Below are positions 34,294 through 42,104 of a stretch of DNA of 64,000 nucleotides, one piece after another. This DNA is from an uncultured Alphaproteobacteria bacterium. Lineage in GTDB: Bacteria; Pseudomonadota; Alphaproteobacteria; Rs-D84. The stretch covers positions 109,831 through 173,830 of the forward strand of contig CALXMC010000002.1 in the NCBI GenBank assembly GCA_944389385.1. The letters run 5' to 3'. The number at the start of each line of letters is the position of its first letter. The first letter of the stretch is position 1. Below the pieces are notes generated by a model. The model ran no database searches. It was given only the letters and a program-made list of their open reading frames with translations, and had not been told where the DNA came from. A program made the translations under genes and the position numbers.

Positions 34294-34336
34294 CGTTTAT
34301 ATTGTAAAAATTTTACGTTAATCAGACAAGAAAAAT

Positions 34337-34364
34337 TTGCAATTATTAAAAATCTTGATATAAT
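34337..34364 (+). promoter_or_regulatory. tRNA-Pro promoter
   Basis: TTGCAA, 16-base spacer, TATAAT, ending 11 bases before the tRNA. Confidence 0.7.
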
Positions 34365-34375
34365 TCCCCCTGTTT

Positions 34376-34452
34376 CGGGGCGTAGCTCAGTCTGGTAGAG
34401 TACTTGGTTTGGGACCAAGGTGTCGAAGGTTCGAATCCTTTCGCCCCGACCA
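34376..34452 (+). tRNA. tRNA-Pro (anticodon TGG)
   Basis: 77 bases including encoded CCA. Acceptor arm CGGGGCG / CGCCCCG with discriminator A. Anticodon stem CTTGG / CCAAG encloses loop TTTGGGA with TGG in the anticodon position. T-arm contains GGTTCGAATCC. All arms pair. Confidence 0.96.
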
Positions 34453-34464
34453 GTAATTAGAAAG

Positions 34465-34489
34465 GTCGCGCGTTGCCGCGGCTTTTTTC
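34465..34489 (+). terminator. Terminator after tRNA-Pro
   Basis: Stem GTCGCG / CGCGGC (one G-T pair), loop CGTTGC, then TTTTTT. Confidence 0.7.
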
Positions 34490-34526
34490 TTGTGTCCGCC
34501 ACTACCTGCGGGCCTGACGGACTGGA

Positions 34527-34610
34527 ATTGACTCCGGTATTCCGACAATATACGCAAATCCACCCATAACATACCGAAACATATACAATACCCAATTTTG
34601 CGGAGTCAAT
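34527..34610. repeat. Spaced inverted repeat at the element edge
   Basis: ATTGACTCCG at 34527-34536 and CGGAGTCAAT at 34601-34610, a perfect 10-bp inverted repeat 64 bases apart. It lies between the tRNA terminator and the first element gene, where an attachment site or recombinase/regulator binding site could be. No match to a known att core is claimed. Confidence 0.5.
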
Positions 34611-34670
34611 GGGGTTGAAAATACTACAAAAATACCTATGTATAACCCGATAAATATATAGGAGAAAAAT

Positions 34671-34967
34671 ATGTTCAAAGTTACAACGAAATTTGATTCA
34701 AAAAAAATTGAAAAAGATATACTGAATACTGCAAAACAAAAAATAATACAAAATCCGTCAATAATAGAGAAAAAACTTAATGAAAAGGCTAGACAGTTGG
34801 CGTCAACTTACCAAGATGAAACAGGATTGAAACCAGAGGTTGTAATAAAGATTATTGATATGCAACATACAAATTTGACCACAAAGCTAAATATCGGTGT
34901 TTTAAATGGCGATGAGGAATACAAAGCGCGTGTTACTGAGTTTATAAAATCCAATCTTAAGGGTTAA
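34671..34967 (+). CDS. Small protein of unknown function at the element edge
   Basis: A 98-residue soluble, lysine-rich, mostly helical protein with no family I recognise. It has a clear AGGAGAAAAAT ribosome site. It converges on the serine recombinase gene; the two stops overlap by four bases. The C-terminal half (EVVIKIIDMQHTNLTTKLNI) looks beta-rich. It could be a partner of the recombinase or an unrelated cargo gene. Confidence 0.65.
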   Translation: MFKVTTKFDSKKIEKDILNTAKQKIIQNPSIIEKKLNEKARQLASTYQDETGLKPEVVIKIIDMQHTNLTTKLNIGVLNGDEEYKARVTEFIKSNLKG

Positions 34968-36593
34968 TAAAACTCCCGTTCCTGGTCGGCGAAATTCTCA
35001 TACTTACTTGCAATCTGGAACAGGGTCTGCAGGTTGATGTGTGGTGGAATTTTGCTGTCCATGATGTCGTTGATAATCCGTGGCGACAGGTATGCCAGGT
35101 TCAGGTATTTATAAATTGTTCGCAGGTCGCGTTTTTCATCTCTGGCAATTTTCTTTATTCCGGCGCCACCTTCGTATAAGTTCTTATACCGCCATGCCGT
35201 TGCAAAGGCTTTTACTATCAGGTGGTTATTATCGGTTATGCTCAGAACGCCAGTCTTGGCGTCTTTATCAATACGCGTTGTTGCGTATTTACGCAGAATA
35301 ACGGGAACGCTTATTATTACTTCGTCTTTGCTTGTTATGAACTCCATTTGTTCTGTTGCTTCGTTTATGTATACTTCGCTGGCAAATCCTAGCCAGCGCA
35401 TCGGGTCAAGTGAGATATGAATTATCAATTTCTCATTTGAATAAATAACCTTCTTTGTGACGGATTGTATCAAGTTACGCTTTGTGTCGTATGTCATACG
35501 TGTCCAATCTATGCGCTTAATCGCGTCTTTAGATTCCGGGGGCAGGGCGGATAAATCAGAATCCAGAAATTTTGTAAATGTACTTAGAACAATAGTGTCC
35601 AGTTGTGGTGCAGGCAGGTAAAATCCTTTGGACGCATAGTAATATTTTGTCTTTTGATTTTTACCTGAATTGCGTTGGTTCGTGAACTTAATGCCGATAT
35701 TATTGAACAGTTTGCCTGTCAAAAGGTTTGGTGAACGAAGTGCTTTTGATTTGTTATTCGTATTGTTTTGCAGGGCGGTTTGTACGGCGTTAAATAACTC
35801 GTCTGATATGATTGGTTCGTGCGCTCCACGGGCACAAGTTCCGTTTGCTTTGTGTGATATAAATCCGATATAAGTTTTATCGCGCAGGATTCTGTGCATA
35901 CTCATTTGGGTAATAGGCTTGCCTCCACGCCAATCGCCATTGCGTGTTTGCCATTTTTTTGCCCAGATTCCATTTAGTTCTGCAAATTCAGTCAATTCGC
36001 TGACCGATTGAAATTCCAGATATTGCTCAAACAAGGTCTTTACCTGTTGGGCTTCGGCTTCGTTTATAACCAGTTTTTTGTCTTTGATATCATAGCCTAA
36101 TGGTGGAATGCCGCCCATCCATAAGCCTTTGGCTTTACTGGCACGTATTTTATCGCGGACGCGTTCACTGGATACTTCACGTTCAAACTGTGCAAATGAC
36201 AGCAACATATTCAGGGTTAGTTTGCCCATAGAAGTACTAGTGTCAAATGCCTGAGTAATGGACACAAAGTTGCAGTTATATTTATCAAAGTACTTCATCA
36301 TATTATGAAAGTCCAAGATAGAACGGGACAGGCGGTCAACCTTGTACACGACAACAGTGTTTATCAACCCTTTGGCTATGTCGGACAGCATTTCTTGCAG
36401 CCCGTGGCGTTCCATTGTGCCGCCAGATATGCCGCCGTCGCTGTAATTTTTTGTATATTCCCAATTATTAAAGGCTTGCGATGAAATGTATGCTTTGCAA
36501 GATTGCTCTTGATTATCCAAAGAGTTAAAAGCCTGTTCTAAGCCGTGTTCAGTAGATTTTCCGGACATACACCGCACATTTAATCGCTGGCAT
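34964..36593 (-). CDS. Large serine recombinase, frameshifted at the catalytic serine
   Basis: Site-specific DNA recombinase of the resolvase/invertase superfamily (about 540 residues). Catalytic domain about 1-150 (EHGLEQAFNSLDNQE, YKVDRLSRS, FAQFERE), then the recombinase domain (IPPLGYDI) and a C-terminal DNA-binding region. The uninterrupted frame starts only at GTG 36577 and reads MRCMSGKSTEHG. The expected family start Y-x-R-K-S-T-E is split between frames. From ATG 36593, after an AAAGGTG ribosome site, the DNA reads MPAIKCAVYVRK and then meets a stop; removing one A from the AAAA at 36557-36560 (TTTT on the plus strand) restores VRKSTEHGLEQ. So the Arg and N-terminal strand lie in one frame and the catalytic Ser onward in the other. 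Probably inactive unless a ribosome shifts frame or the base is a sequencing error. Confidence 0.88.
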
Positions 36594-36652
36594 TATTACA
36601 CCTTTGTGTTATTGCAATTACCGCTTACAAAGCGTAGGAAGTCAAGTTATTA

Positions 36653-37675
36653 GTGGTTGAAATAATATGTAATGAACTATATAGTGTATATAGGAAATAT
36701 GGAGTAAATATATTTATGTCATGGTATATACCTGCTTTACAAGATGGTTTAAGAAGTTTTTTGAATGATGAAAGACTAAGAATTTATAATATTGTTGAAA
36801 AAATGTTAAAATTTTTGCCTGTACTTTCTGATAGATATCAAAATTTGGTATATAAAGATTCTTGTTATTGTGAAATAATAAAAGATGATTGGTTGAAAGA
36901 GCTGGATAGATTTTTTAAATTAGTTATTGTTAGAGATAATAGAAATAATTATTTTTATAAACCCCAGGATAAGAATATTATTCGGGACTACTATGATATA
37001 GATCTTTCAGATTTTTCTTTGCAGAGTATTTTTATAAAAATAATCTTTGATAAAGATTTGGACTATGATGTAAAAGTTTTTCATACATGGTATGATAATG
37101 TGCGTTTGGCGGATTTTGAAAATAGTATAACTATTAAAAAAGATAAAAACAAAAATATTATATCTATTCCATTGATTGAGTTGTGTTCTTATAAAAAAAT
37201 TAATAAAACAGGAGATCCGACCGTTCCCACAGAAATAGTTAATTTACGTATAGATTATGTAAAGTTGATAGATATATTATTTGATTTTTTGGTTGAAAAT
37301 AATTTTATTAAAATTTCAGCCTTAAATTGTTTAGATGGAACAAAAAAACCTATAGAATATGAATCTATTATTGCTACGAATTTATCTAATTTAGGTTTTA
37401 TTACGCGTACTACCTCAATAAGCGGTGATTTTGGAGTAGATATACTTGCAGAAAAAAATGGAATTTCTTTTGCAATTCAATGTAAAATGTATTCTGCACC
37501 AGTTGGAATAAACGCAGTTCAAGAGATATCTTCAGGCAGAATTCATTATAAACAAGATTATGGCGTTGTTGTTAGTAATGCAAGTTTTACAAAGGCGGCT
37601 CGGGAGCTAGCAAAAACCAATAATATTATCTTATTAAAAGATAATGAATTGGACAAATTATTAAAGTTTCTATAA
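36653..37675 (+). CDS. Mrr-type PD-(D/E)XK restriction endonuclease-like protein
   Basis: A 340-residue cytoplasmic protein. The C-terminal ~105 residues are an Mrr_cat nuclease domain: Glu237 in YESII, Asp263 in GDFGVDIL, and Q276-C-K278 in FAIQCK form the metal-binding site, followed by the family's AVQEISSG helix. The N-terminal ~230 residues are unrecognised, helical and rich in I/K/N/Y, possibly a target-recognition or sensor part. Such nucleases cut methylated or foreign DNA. It starts at GTG with a weak site (AGGAAG 12 bases up). Base composition is far more AT-rich than the flanking element genes, and it runs opposite to them. The HEPN-like gene follows after 16 bases. Confidence 0.8.
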   Translation: MVEIICNELYSVYRKYGVNIFMSWYIPALQDGLRSFLNDERLRIYNIVEKMLKFLPVLSDRYQNLVYKDSCYCEIIKDDWLKELDRFFKLVIVRDNRNNYFYKPQDKNIIRDYYDIDLSDFSLQSIFIKIIFDKDLDYDVKVFHTWYDNVRLADFENSITIKKDKNKNIISIPLIELCSYKKINKTGDPTVPTEIVNLRIDYVKLIDILFDFLVENNFIKISALNCLDGTKKPIEYESIIATNLSNLGFITRTTSISGDFGVDILAEKNGISFAIQCKMYSAPVGINAVQEISSGRIHYKQDYGVVVSNASFTKAARELAKTNNIILLKDNELDKLLKFL

Positions 37676-37691
37676 ACGTAAGGTCAAATAA

Positions 37692-38168
37692 ATGTATGGC
37701 CCTTTGCAGTGGTATCGTGACAATATACATATAGTAGAAGACGAATACTCTAAAGTTGTAGAATTTATATTTTTATGGCAAGAGTATAATTATTACTATC
37801 ATCATGAATTTCCTGATATTGGAGATTGTAGGGCTGCGCTGAACCTTTATAAAAAACAAGTGGCACTGGAGTATTATGAAACGATTAAAGATGAATGCAT
37901 AAATGCTTTTATGCGAATTCAGTCAAGAGATAAAAACAATAATCCGCGCACATATTTATGTAAAGATAGTAGGTTTCAAAGAAAGGTAGAATATAATGTT
38001 AATGGGCATGATACATTGCGTGATTTTCTTAGCGTAGTTTATCAAATACGGAATAATTTTTTACATGGTGAAAAATTATGGAATGAAAATAAGGAAATAG
38101 ATATTAAATTGATAAGTTGGGCAAAAGATTATTTGGAGAAACTATTAAATGGGAGTGGCATACTTTGA
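37692..38168 (+). CDS. HEPN-like protein paired with the Mrr-type nuclease
   Basis: A 158-residue, all-helical protein. Residues 120-125 read RNNFLH (then GEK), the Rx4-6H signature of HEPN RNases, set in VVYQIRNNFLHGEKLW, a context seen in many HEPN-domain proteins. HEPN proteins act as toxins or RNA-cleaving arms of antiviral systems. The gene lies 16 bases behind the Mrr-type nuclease on the same strand with AAGG-like spacing, so the two form a cassette. I infer a defence function from the pairing of a DNA nuclease and a HEPN protein inside a phage-like element; a structural HEPN without catalysis is an alternative. Confidence 0.7.
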   Translation: MYGPLQWYRDNIHIVEDEYSKVVEFIFLWQEYNYYYHHEFPDIGDCRAALNLYKKQVALEYYETIKDECINAFMRIQSRDKNNNPRTYLCKDSRFQRKVEYNVNGHDTLRDFLSVVYQIRNNFLHGEKLWNENKEIDIKLISWAKDYLEKLLNGSGIL

Positions 38169-38283
38169 TAAATAGTTTGTAAGATAATGGCCATTTTAAA
38201 AGCGTATTTATTTTTGAGTTTTTTAAGTGTTTTCTTGTTGTATGTGGCGGTAATATGAAATATATATGCTAATATTGGTATTG

Positions 38284-38730
38284 TTAGTTATCACGTTTCT
38301 TCCTTTTGTTTAATCCAAAGAAGTCGGGACCAGAGATTTTTATTCCGGTTATTTCTTTGGCAACGGCGGACAAGGTCGGAAAGATTTTGTCGTTGTATAA
38401 AAATGTCTTGTCTTCTTGAACCAAGATTTTGTGGTCTATGCCACGAAATGTTCTGGTGATAGTTGTCCCGGGCGTCAGGTTGTATCTGTGCCTATATACT
38501 AGGTTTGCGCATTCCATCGGGACGGATTTATATTTTTTTAGTTTATTCTGATATTTTGTTTCTATGTGAACGTGTAATGTCTTGCATTGTATATAATACC
38601 ATAATGCACGCAACTGCCCATTAAAAGGGTGTGGCGAATACCGTGCCCATAAACGTGCACGCTCATCTTGTGATAACGCTTTTAATTCTTCAAATGTCTT
38701 GGGCAAAATCTCTTTAACTTTCCGTTGCAT
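38284..38730 (-). CDS. DUF2924 protein
   Basis: A 148-residue protein of family DUF2924, common in alphaproteobacterial prophages and usually beside a serine recombinase. Hallmarks are LWARYSPHPFNGQLRALWYY near the N-terminus, the strand segment LTPGTTITRTFRGIDHKILV, LYNDKIFPTLSAVAKEITG and the ending SGPDFFGL. Function unknown; the last part resembles a small DNA-associated domain. Start taken at ATG 38730, after AAAAAGGAAACAATA, rather than a longer frame to 38772. Here it is separated from the recombinase by the nuclease/HEPN cassette. Confidence 0.8.
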   Translation of the reverse strand: MQRKVKEILPKTFEELKALSQDERARLWARYSPHPFNGQLRALWYYIQCKTLHVHIETKYQNKLKKYKSVPMECANLVYRHRYNLTPGTTITRTFRGIDHKILVQEDKTFLYNDKIFPTLSAVAKEITGIKISGPDFFGLNKRKKRDN

Positions 38731-38899
38731 TATTGTTTCCTTTTTGTCGCAGTTGTTGCATGGATATATCAACTAACATACGCAGAATACGCAGGTTGTG
38801 ATACAGGTCTTTGTTGGTAATTGCAGGCATACGCCCGAACGGATTGCCGGACTTACCTATATGAAATCTGGTTGTTTTAGGTGGATTTTTGTAGGGCAT
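38714..38899 (-). CDS. Short DUF5681-like protein
   Basis: A 61-residue protein opening with YKNPPKTTRFHIGKSGNPFG, the DUF5681 pattern (PP..T+F..G.SGN..GRP). The same pattern occurs in the longer gene at 42085, so the element has two copies. It overlaps the DUF2924 start by 17 bases and the preceding gene's stop by one base (TAATG), giving a tightly coupled three-gene run. DUF5681 genes typically lie next to terminase and phage genes; function unknown. The C-terminal half is unlike the family and may be degenerate. Confidence 0.7.
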   Translation of the reverse strand: MPYKNPPKTTRFHIGKSGNPFGRMPAITNKDLYHNLRILRMLVDISMQQLRQKGNNNATES

Positions 38900-39093
38900 T
38901 ATTCAACCTCAAACCATTTCATAACAGTGACAAGCAGGTGCGGATAATCGGCGCTGGTGGCTTCGGTCAAGAACTCGGACCATTTATCTTCTTTCCCGGC
39001 TAAGGTTAGGGCATTTTTACACCGCGAAAGTATAGCGAAAGCATTACCATCACGATTGGTTAAATAAACCTTTATATCAGGGTATTTTGGCAT
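38899..39093 (-). CDS. Small phage-type protein of unknown function
   Basis: A 64-residue acidic protein. The phrases GNAFAILSRC and EFLTEATSADYPHLLVTVMKWFEV match, as I recall it, a small conserved protein of prophages that has no assigned role. Start at 39093 after AAGGAGTCCAAT; a longer frame to 39135 has no ribosome site. Its stop shares a base with the next start. Confidence 0.7.
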   Translation of the reverse strand: MPKYPDIKVYLTNRDGNAFAILSRCKNALTLAGKEDKWSEFLTEATSADYPHLLVTVMKWFEVE

Positions 39094-39159
39094 ATTGGAC
39101 TCCTTTGTTTTTACTCTGTTTTTAAGTTCGTCCAATTACTGCTTACCTTTCCCCGAAAG

Positions 39160-39384
39160 TCAAGTTAAATAAATTTGTTTTGGGGCTTGAAATACTGTGG
39201 CGCTGTTCTTACATATATATAGCCCTATTATTAGTAATAGGGGAACTTGATTAAGAAAGTCAAGCATTGTATTTCGTGCGTGTTTATCTATTTCGCACGA
39301 TAAAACATTTTCCATTGGCAGGTCTTGTAGCCCCAGTTCCCAACCGCCTATACCAGAAAACAGGTTTATGTATTTGTAATTCAT
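39160..39384 (-). pseudogene. N-terminal fragment of a DNA (cytosine-5) methyltransferase
   Basis: The first ~38 residues, YKYINLFSGIGGWELGLQ and then VLSCEIDKHARNT, carry motif I (FSGIGG) and motif II of C5 DNA methyltransferases. The remaining ~35 residues (LDFLNQVPLLLIIG...) do not match and the frame ends at residue 74. The catalytic PCQ loop (motif IV) and the rest of the enzyme are gone; a full enzyme would be over 300 residues. The intact AAGGAATATCAT ribosome site shows it was once a working gene. A remnant, very likely without activity. Confidence 0.8.
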
Positions 39385-39557
39385 ATGATATTCCTTTTTG
39401 GTAATAAAAAGCCCCAGCTTTTGAAAGCCAGGGCAAAATAAAAACGGACGCACTTGTCCGCCGATTGTTGATGTATATTATACCAGAAAATTCGTAAAAA
39501 ATCAATACTTCTTGTAATGGGTTGATAATTGGTATTATTTATGTTATATATAACAGT

Positions 39558-39995
39558 ATGAAAAAACTAAGTTTTTTATTTGCAATGGTTTGTGTGCCAA
39601 TGTCGTGCTTGGCAGGTGTCAGTTGTAGTACTATTGGTGATACTGTTTACTGTTCTGGGCGTGATTCTGATGGAAACTATGTCAGTACTACAACAAATAA
39701 AATTGGCAATACGACGTATACCACCGGTCGTATCGGTGATGAAAGGGTAAATACTAGCTCTAATAGAATAGGCGGAACAGTTTATACCAGTGGTTCTATT
39801 GGTGATAGGCGTGTAAACGTCAGTGAAAACAGAATTGGAAATACTGTTTATCATTCGGGCAGTTTCGGTGATAGCCGTGTTAATACAACTACAAATAGAA
39901 TAGGTGCGACAACATACACGACAGGCAGTATTGGCAACCGCCGTGTATCATCCAGTGCAAATAAAATCGGTGGCACAACGTATTATAACTTTTAA
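39558..39995 (+). CDS. Secreted 22-residue tandem repeat protein
   Basis: A 145-residue exported protein. Signal peptide residues 1-19 (ending CLA-GV). The mature protein is five tandem copies of about 22 residues with consensus T-x-x-N-(R/K)-I-G-x-T-x-Y-x-(T/S)-G-x-(I/F)-G-(D/N)-x-R-V. The regular Gly spacing and alternation predict a small beta-solenoid or beta-roll. No enzymatic motif. It lies on the opposite strand to the phage-type genes and may be cargo that alters the cell surface. Confidence 0.75.
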   Translation: MKKLSFLFAMVCVPMSCLAGVSCSTIGDTVYCSGRDSDGNYVSTTTNKIGNTTYTTGRIGDERVNTSSNRIGGTVYTSGSIGDRRVNVSENRIGNTVYHSGSFGDSRVNTTTNRIGATTYTTGSIGNRRVSSSANKIGGTTYYNF

Positions 39996-39998
39996 GGT

Positions 39999-41150
39999 TT
40001 ATACAATTTCCTTAAACTTGGAAAGTGCTGATATAAATTCTGTGCGTTTAGTATTTATAACCGAGAAATCCAAACGGTAGAACTTGTTCATAACTTTGTA
40101 TGGATTTTGACCTTTTATTAAAAAGTCTTTCAGGCTTTCTAATAAATATGACAGGGCAGGTTTTGCTTTCGTGCCTTTTAATGTTGCCTGCAATTTTGAT
40201 GGTGTAAACCATATGCTGTCTGTTGATATTTGAAATAAAGATACTACGCCTGGAATGCCGATAGAAACCTGTTTTGTCGCAGTTTTTGTGCTGAATCCTG
40301 CCGAATGCAATGCGTCAAAAAATGCAGATAACATATCAGGGGTAATCTGTGTATTCTTGTTTGTAAAGTCCGAAATAAAGTCTTCCATAGAGATTTGAAA
40401 GTACTTGTATTCTGATTCTGTGGCTTGCTGTTGCTTTGTTTCGGTCGCGATAATTTTTGAATTTTTCAGAGTAATTACTGCACGTTCTAGTATATTAGTG
40501 GAAGTTGTTAAACGTGGAACAACCAAGAATTTGTCTGCCATTTTATAGGTTGTAAGTTCGCAAAGAGCCAATCTGTGATGCATATCTATTGGGCTGTTGA
40601 TAAATTCTGCTATTTTATCTGCACTTGGTCTGATTGCGTCACCGACAATCATCATAAGAAAGTCGGCTTGGCGGATAGATTCATTTACTTTTTCAATAAA
40701 GTTTTCTTTACTGGTGATCTCTGGGTACTTACGTTTAATGCCTGAGTATAAATCTTGCCCTTTGTAAATTGACTCTAACTTGTCCCAATTCCACTGTTTT
40801 GTGTCGTGCAGGCTTACAGCATAATCCAAAACTTGTCCAATTACTTGACGACTGGATTCTGGATTGCGGTATAGTTTAGTTTCAACAATTACTAAATTAC
40901 CATTTGTTGATACGTACAGAATATCAATATGACCTTTGCCTGTTTTGGAGGATTCTGTGGCGACTTCACTGGCAATATAAAAAAGTTGCGAATATTTAGA
41001 GTCTATTTCTGCTGTTGGCAGTATATCTGGGCAGGTCGGCAGCAATTTTTGTAGCCAAGCCTCGTTAGGCATTTTGACCAGTTCTGGTGAAACGGTTTTA
41101 CCAGATTTATCTACGATAATTGGTCTTTGTACAATTCTTGCTGTGGACAT
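39999..41150 (-). CDS. PD-(D/E)XK nuclease-like protein
   Basis: A 383-residue cytoplasmic protein. Asp76 in GHIDILYV and E90-T-K92 in LVIVETKLYR form a PD-(D/E)XK site, followed by a Q-V-I-G-Q-V-L-D-Y helix, as in NucS/Mrr-like endonucleases. The C-terminal 200 residues have no motif I know. Start at ATG 41150 after a GCGGAGGGAAAA site; the longer frame to 41249 is unsupported. It could be an orphan restriction or DNA-repair nuclease carried by the element. Two hairpins (41173-41194, around AACCACC/GGTGGTT, and CCAACC/GGTTGG near 41260) lie upstream. Confidence 0.75.
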   Translation of the reverse strand: MSTARIVQRPIIVDKSGKTVSPELVKMPNEAWLQKLLPTCPDILPTAEIDSKYSQLFYIASEVATESSKTGKGHIDILYVSTNGNLVIVETKLYRNPESSRQVIGQVLDYAVSLHDTKQWNWDKLESIYKGQDLYSGIKRKYPEITSKENFIEKVNESIRQADFLMMIVGDAIRPSADKIAEFINSPIDMHHRLALCELTTYKMADKFLVVPRLTTSTNILERAVITLKNSKIIATETKQQQATESEYKYFQISMEDFISDFTNKNTQITPDMLSAFFDALHSAGFSTKTATKQVSIGIPGVVSLFQISTDSIWFTPSKLQATLKGTKAKPALSYLLESLKDFLIKGQNPYKVMNKFYRLDFSVINTKRTEFISALSKFKEIV

Positions 41151-41375
41151 TTTTCCCTCCGCTGGTTTATAAAATAACCACCAAAAAATCTGGTGGTTGG
41201 AGGTTAGTAACAATTTACGAGAATTATGTTGTTTATTCTGTATATTCACAACCCTCCAACCAAACGGTTGGATGGTTTTATGTCACTGCGGACACTCGTA
41301 AACGGGTTACTACACCCCAATATCAGAACTCCTGATATTATTTTCAGTTTATCACTGATGCGTGTTTTTATCAAC

Positions 41376-42104
41376 TTATAAAACGAACACGCGTGGGGCT
41401 GGTTTTGTCGCAATTGGTGCCACAACGTGAAGGCACTGTGAAAAAGCATCGCACTGGTCTTTGAATGTCGTGTTCGGGAAAGTAAACAATTCACTGGAAA
41501 AATCCTGCCACCAATTTGGTGCAACAGACGGAAATAATATTAGCCCATTTTCAATATAACTTGATACGCTTTCCAGGCGTGTTATTTTATCTGTGTCTGG
41601 TTTGACTAGTGTTACTTTCATATCTCCGTGTTCATACCGTAATTGCTGTGCCAAAGATGGTCCCGATGATGCATCTTCTATTAGTGTGGTTATAAGTGCC
41701 GATGGGTATTTCGTTTTGTATTCTTCGTGCAGTTCGGCAATTTTTCTACAAAGTGCTGGGAATTCCAATCGTTCACGATAAATTTGCAATAAATATAATT
41801 TTTGATTTTTAATACCTATAACGCTACATGCTGAAAAAGCATTATTTGCACTGACTTTGCTGGCAGTGTCCCAAGATAAAAATATTCTGTCCATCCTGTC
41901 TGGTAATTCATTGTAATAGTGTATCCAATCCTTATGAATAAGGTTGCCGGCCAACATATCTGATATTTCGGAACATATTAACTTTATGTGCCAATTATCA
42001 AGATATGTTGCGTTCGGCGATACTGTCTCAAAGACTTTCTGCACAAAGGCGTGAAAGTCTGTTCGTAAAATGGCGTTTAAGACTTTAATTGTTGGCGTTT
42101 TCAT
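41376..42104 (-). CDS. Phage terminase large subunit lacking its ATPase domain
   Basis: A 242-residue protein. Residues 1-53 match the N-terminus of large terminases of alphaproteobacterial prophages (DFHAFVQKVFETVSP, then NWHIKLICSEIS). Residues 55-242 match the part from shortly before the nuclease domain onward (KDWIHYYNELPDRMDRI, LSWDTASK, IEDASSG, LVKPDTDKITRLES, FKDQCDAFSQ). The ~200 residues with the Walker A/B ATPase that normally lie between are missing, in frame. The RNase-H-like nuclease acids (Asp79 in SWDT, the Asp in IEDASSG, Asp in KDQCDA) remain. It could no longer package DNA; whether the nuclease part persists as a functional protein is open. Overlaps the DUF5681 gene by 20 bases. 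Confidence 0.85.
   Translation of the reverse strand: MKTPTIKVLNAILRTDFHAFVQKVFETVSPNATYLDNWHIKLICSEISDMLAGNLIHKDWIHYYNELPDRMDRIFLSWDTASKVSANNAFSACSVIGIKNQKLYLLQIYRERLEFPALCRKIAELHEEYKTKYPSALITTLIEDASSGPSLAQQLRYEHGDMKVTLVKPDTDKITRLESVSSYIENGLILFPSVAPNWWQDFSSELFTFPNTTFKDQCDAFSQCLHVVAPIATKPAPRVFVL

Noticed and set aside
34376..34452. tRNA-Pro as the integration site of the element
   Set aside because: Serine recombinases rarely use tRNA genes, and I could not find a second copy of the tRNA 3' end at the other side.
34964..36577. Serine recombinase as an intact gene starting at GTG 36577
   Set aside because: This start gives SGKSTE without the conserved Y-x-R and has no ribosome site, while the other frame carries the expected start and site.
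39405..39440. Terminator upstream of the cytosine methyltransferase stub
   Set aside because: The stem AGCCCCAGCTTTTGAAAGCCAGGGC is imperfect and has no clear T run in the direction of a gene.
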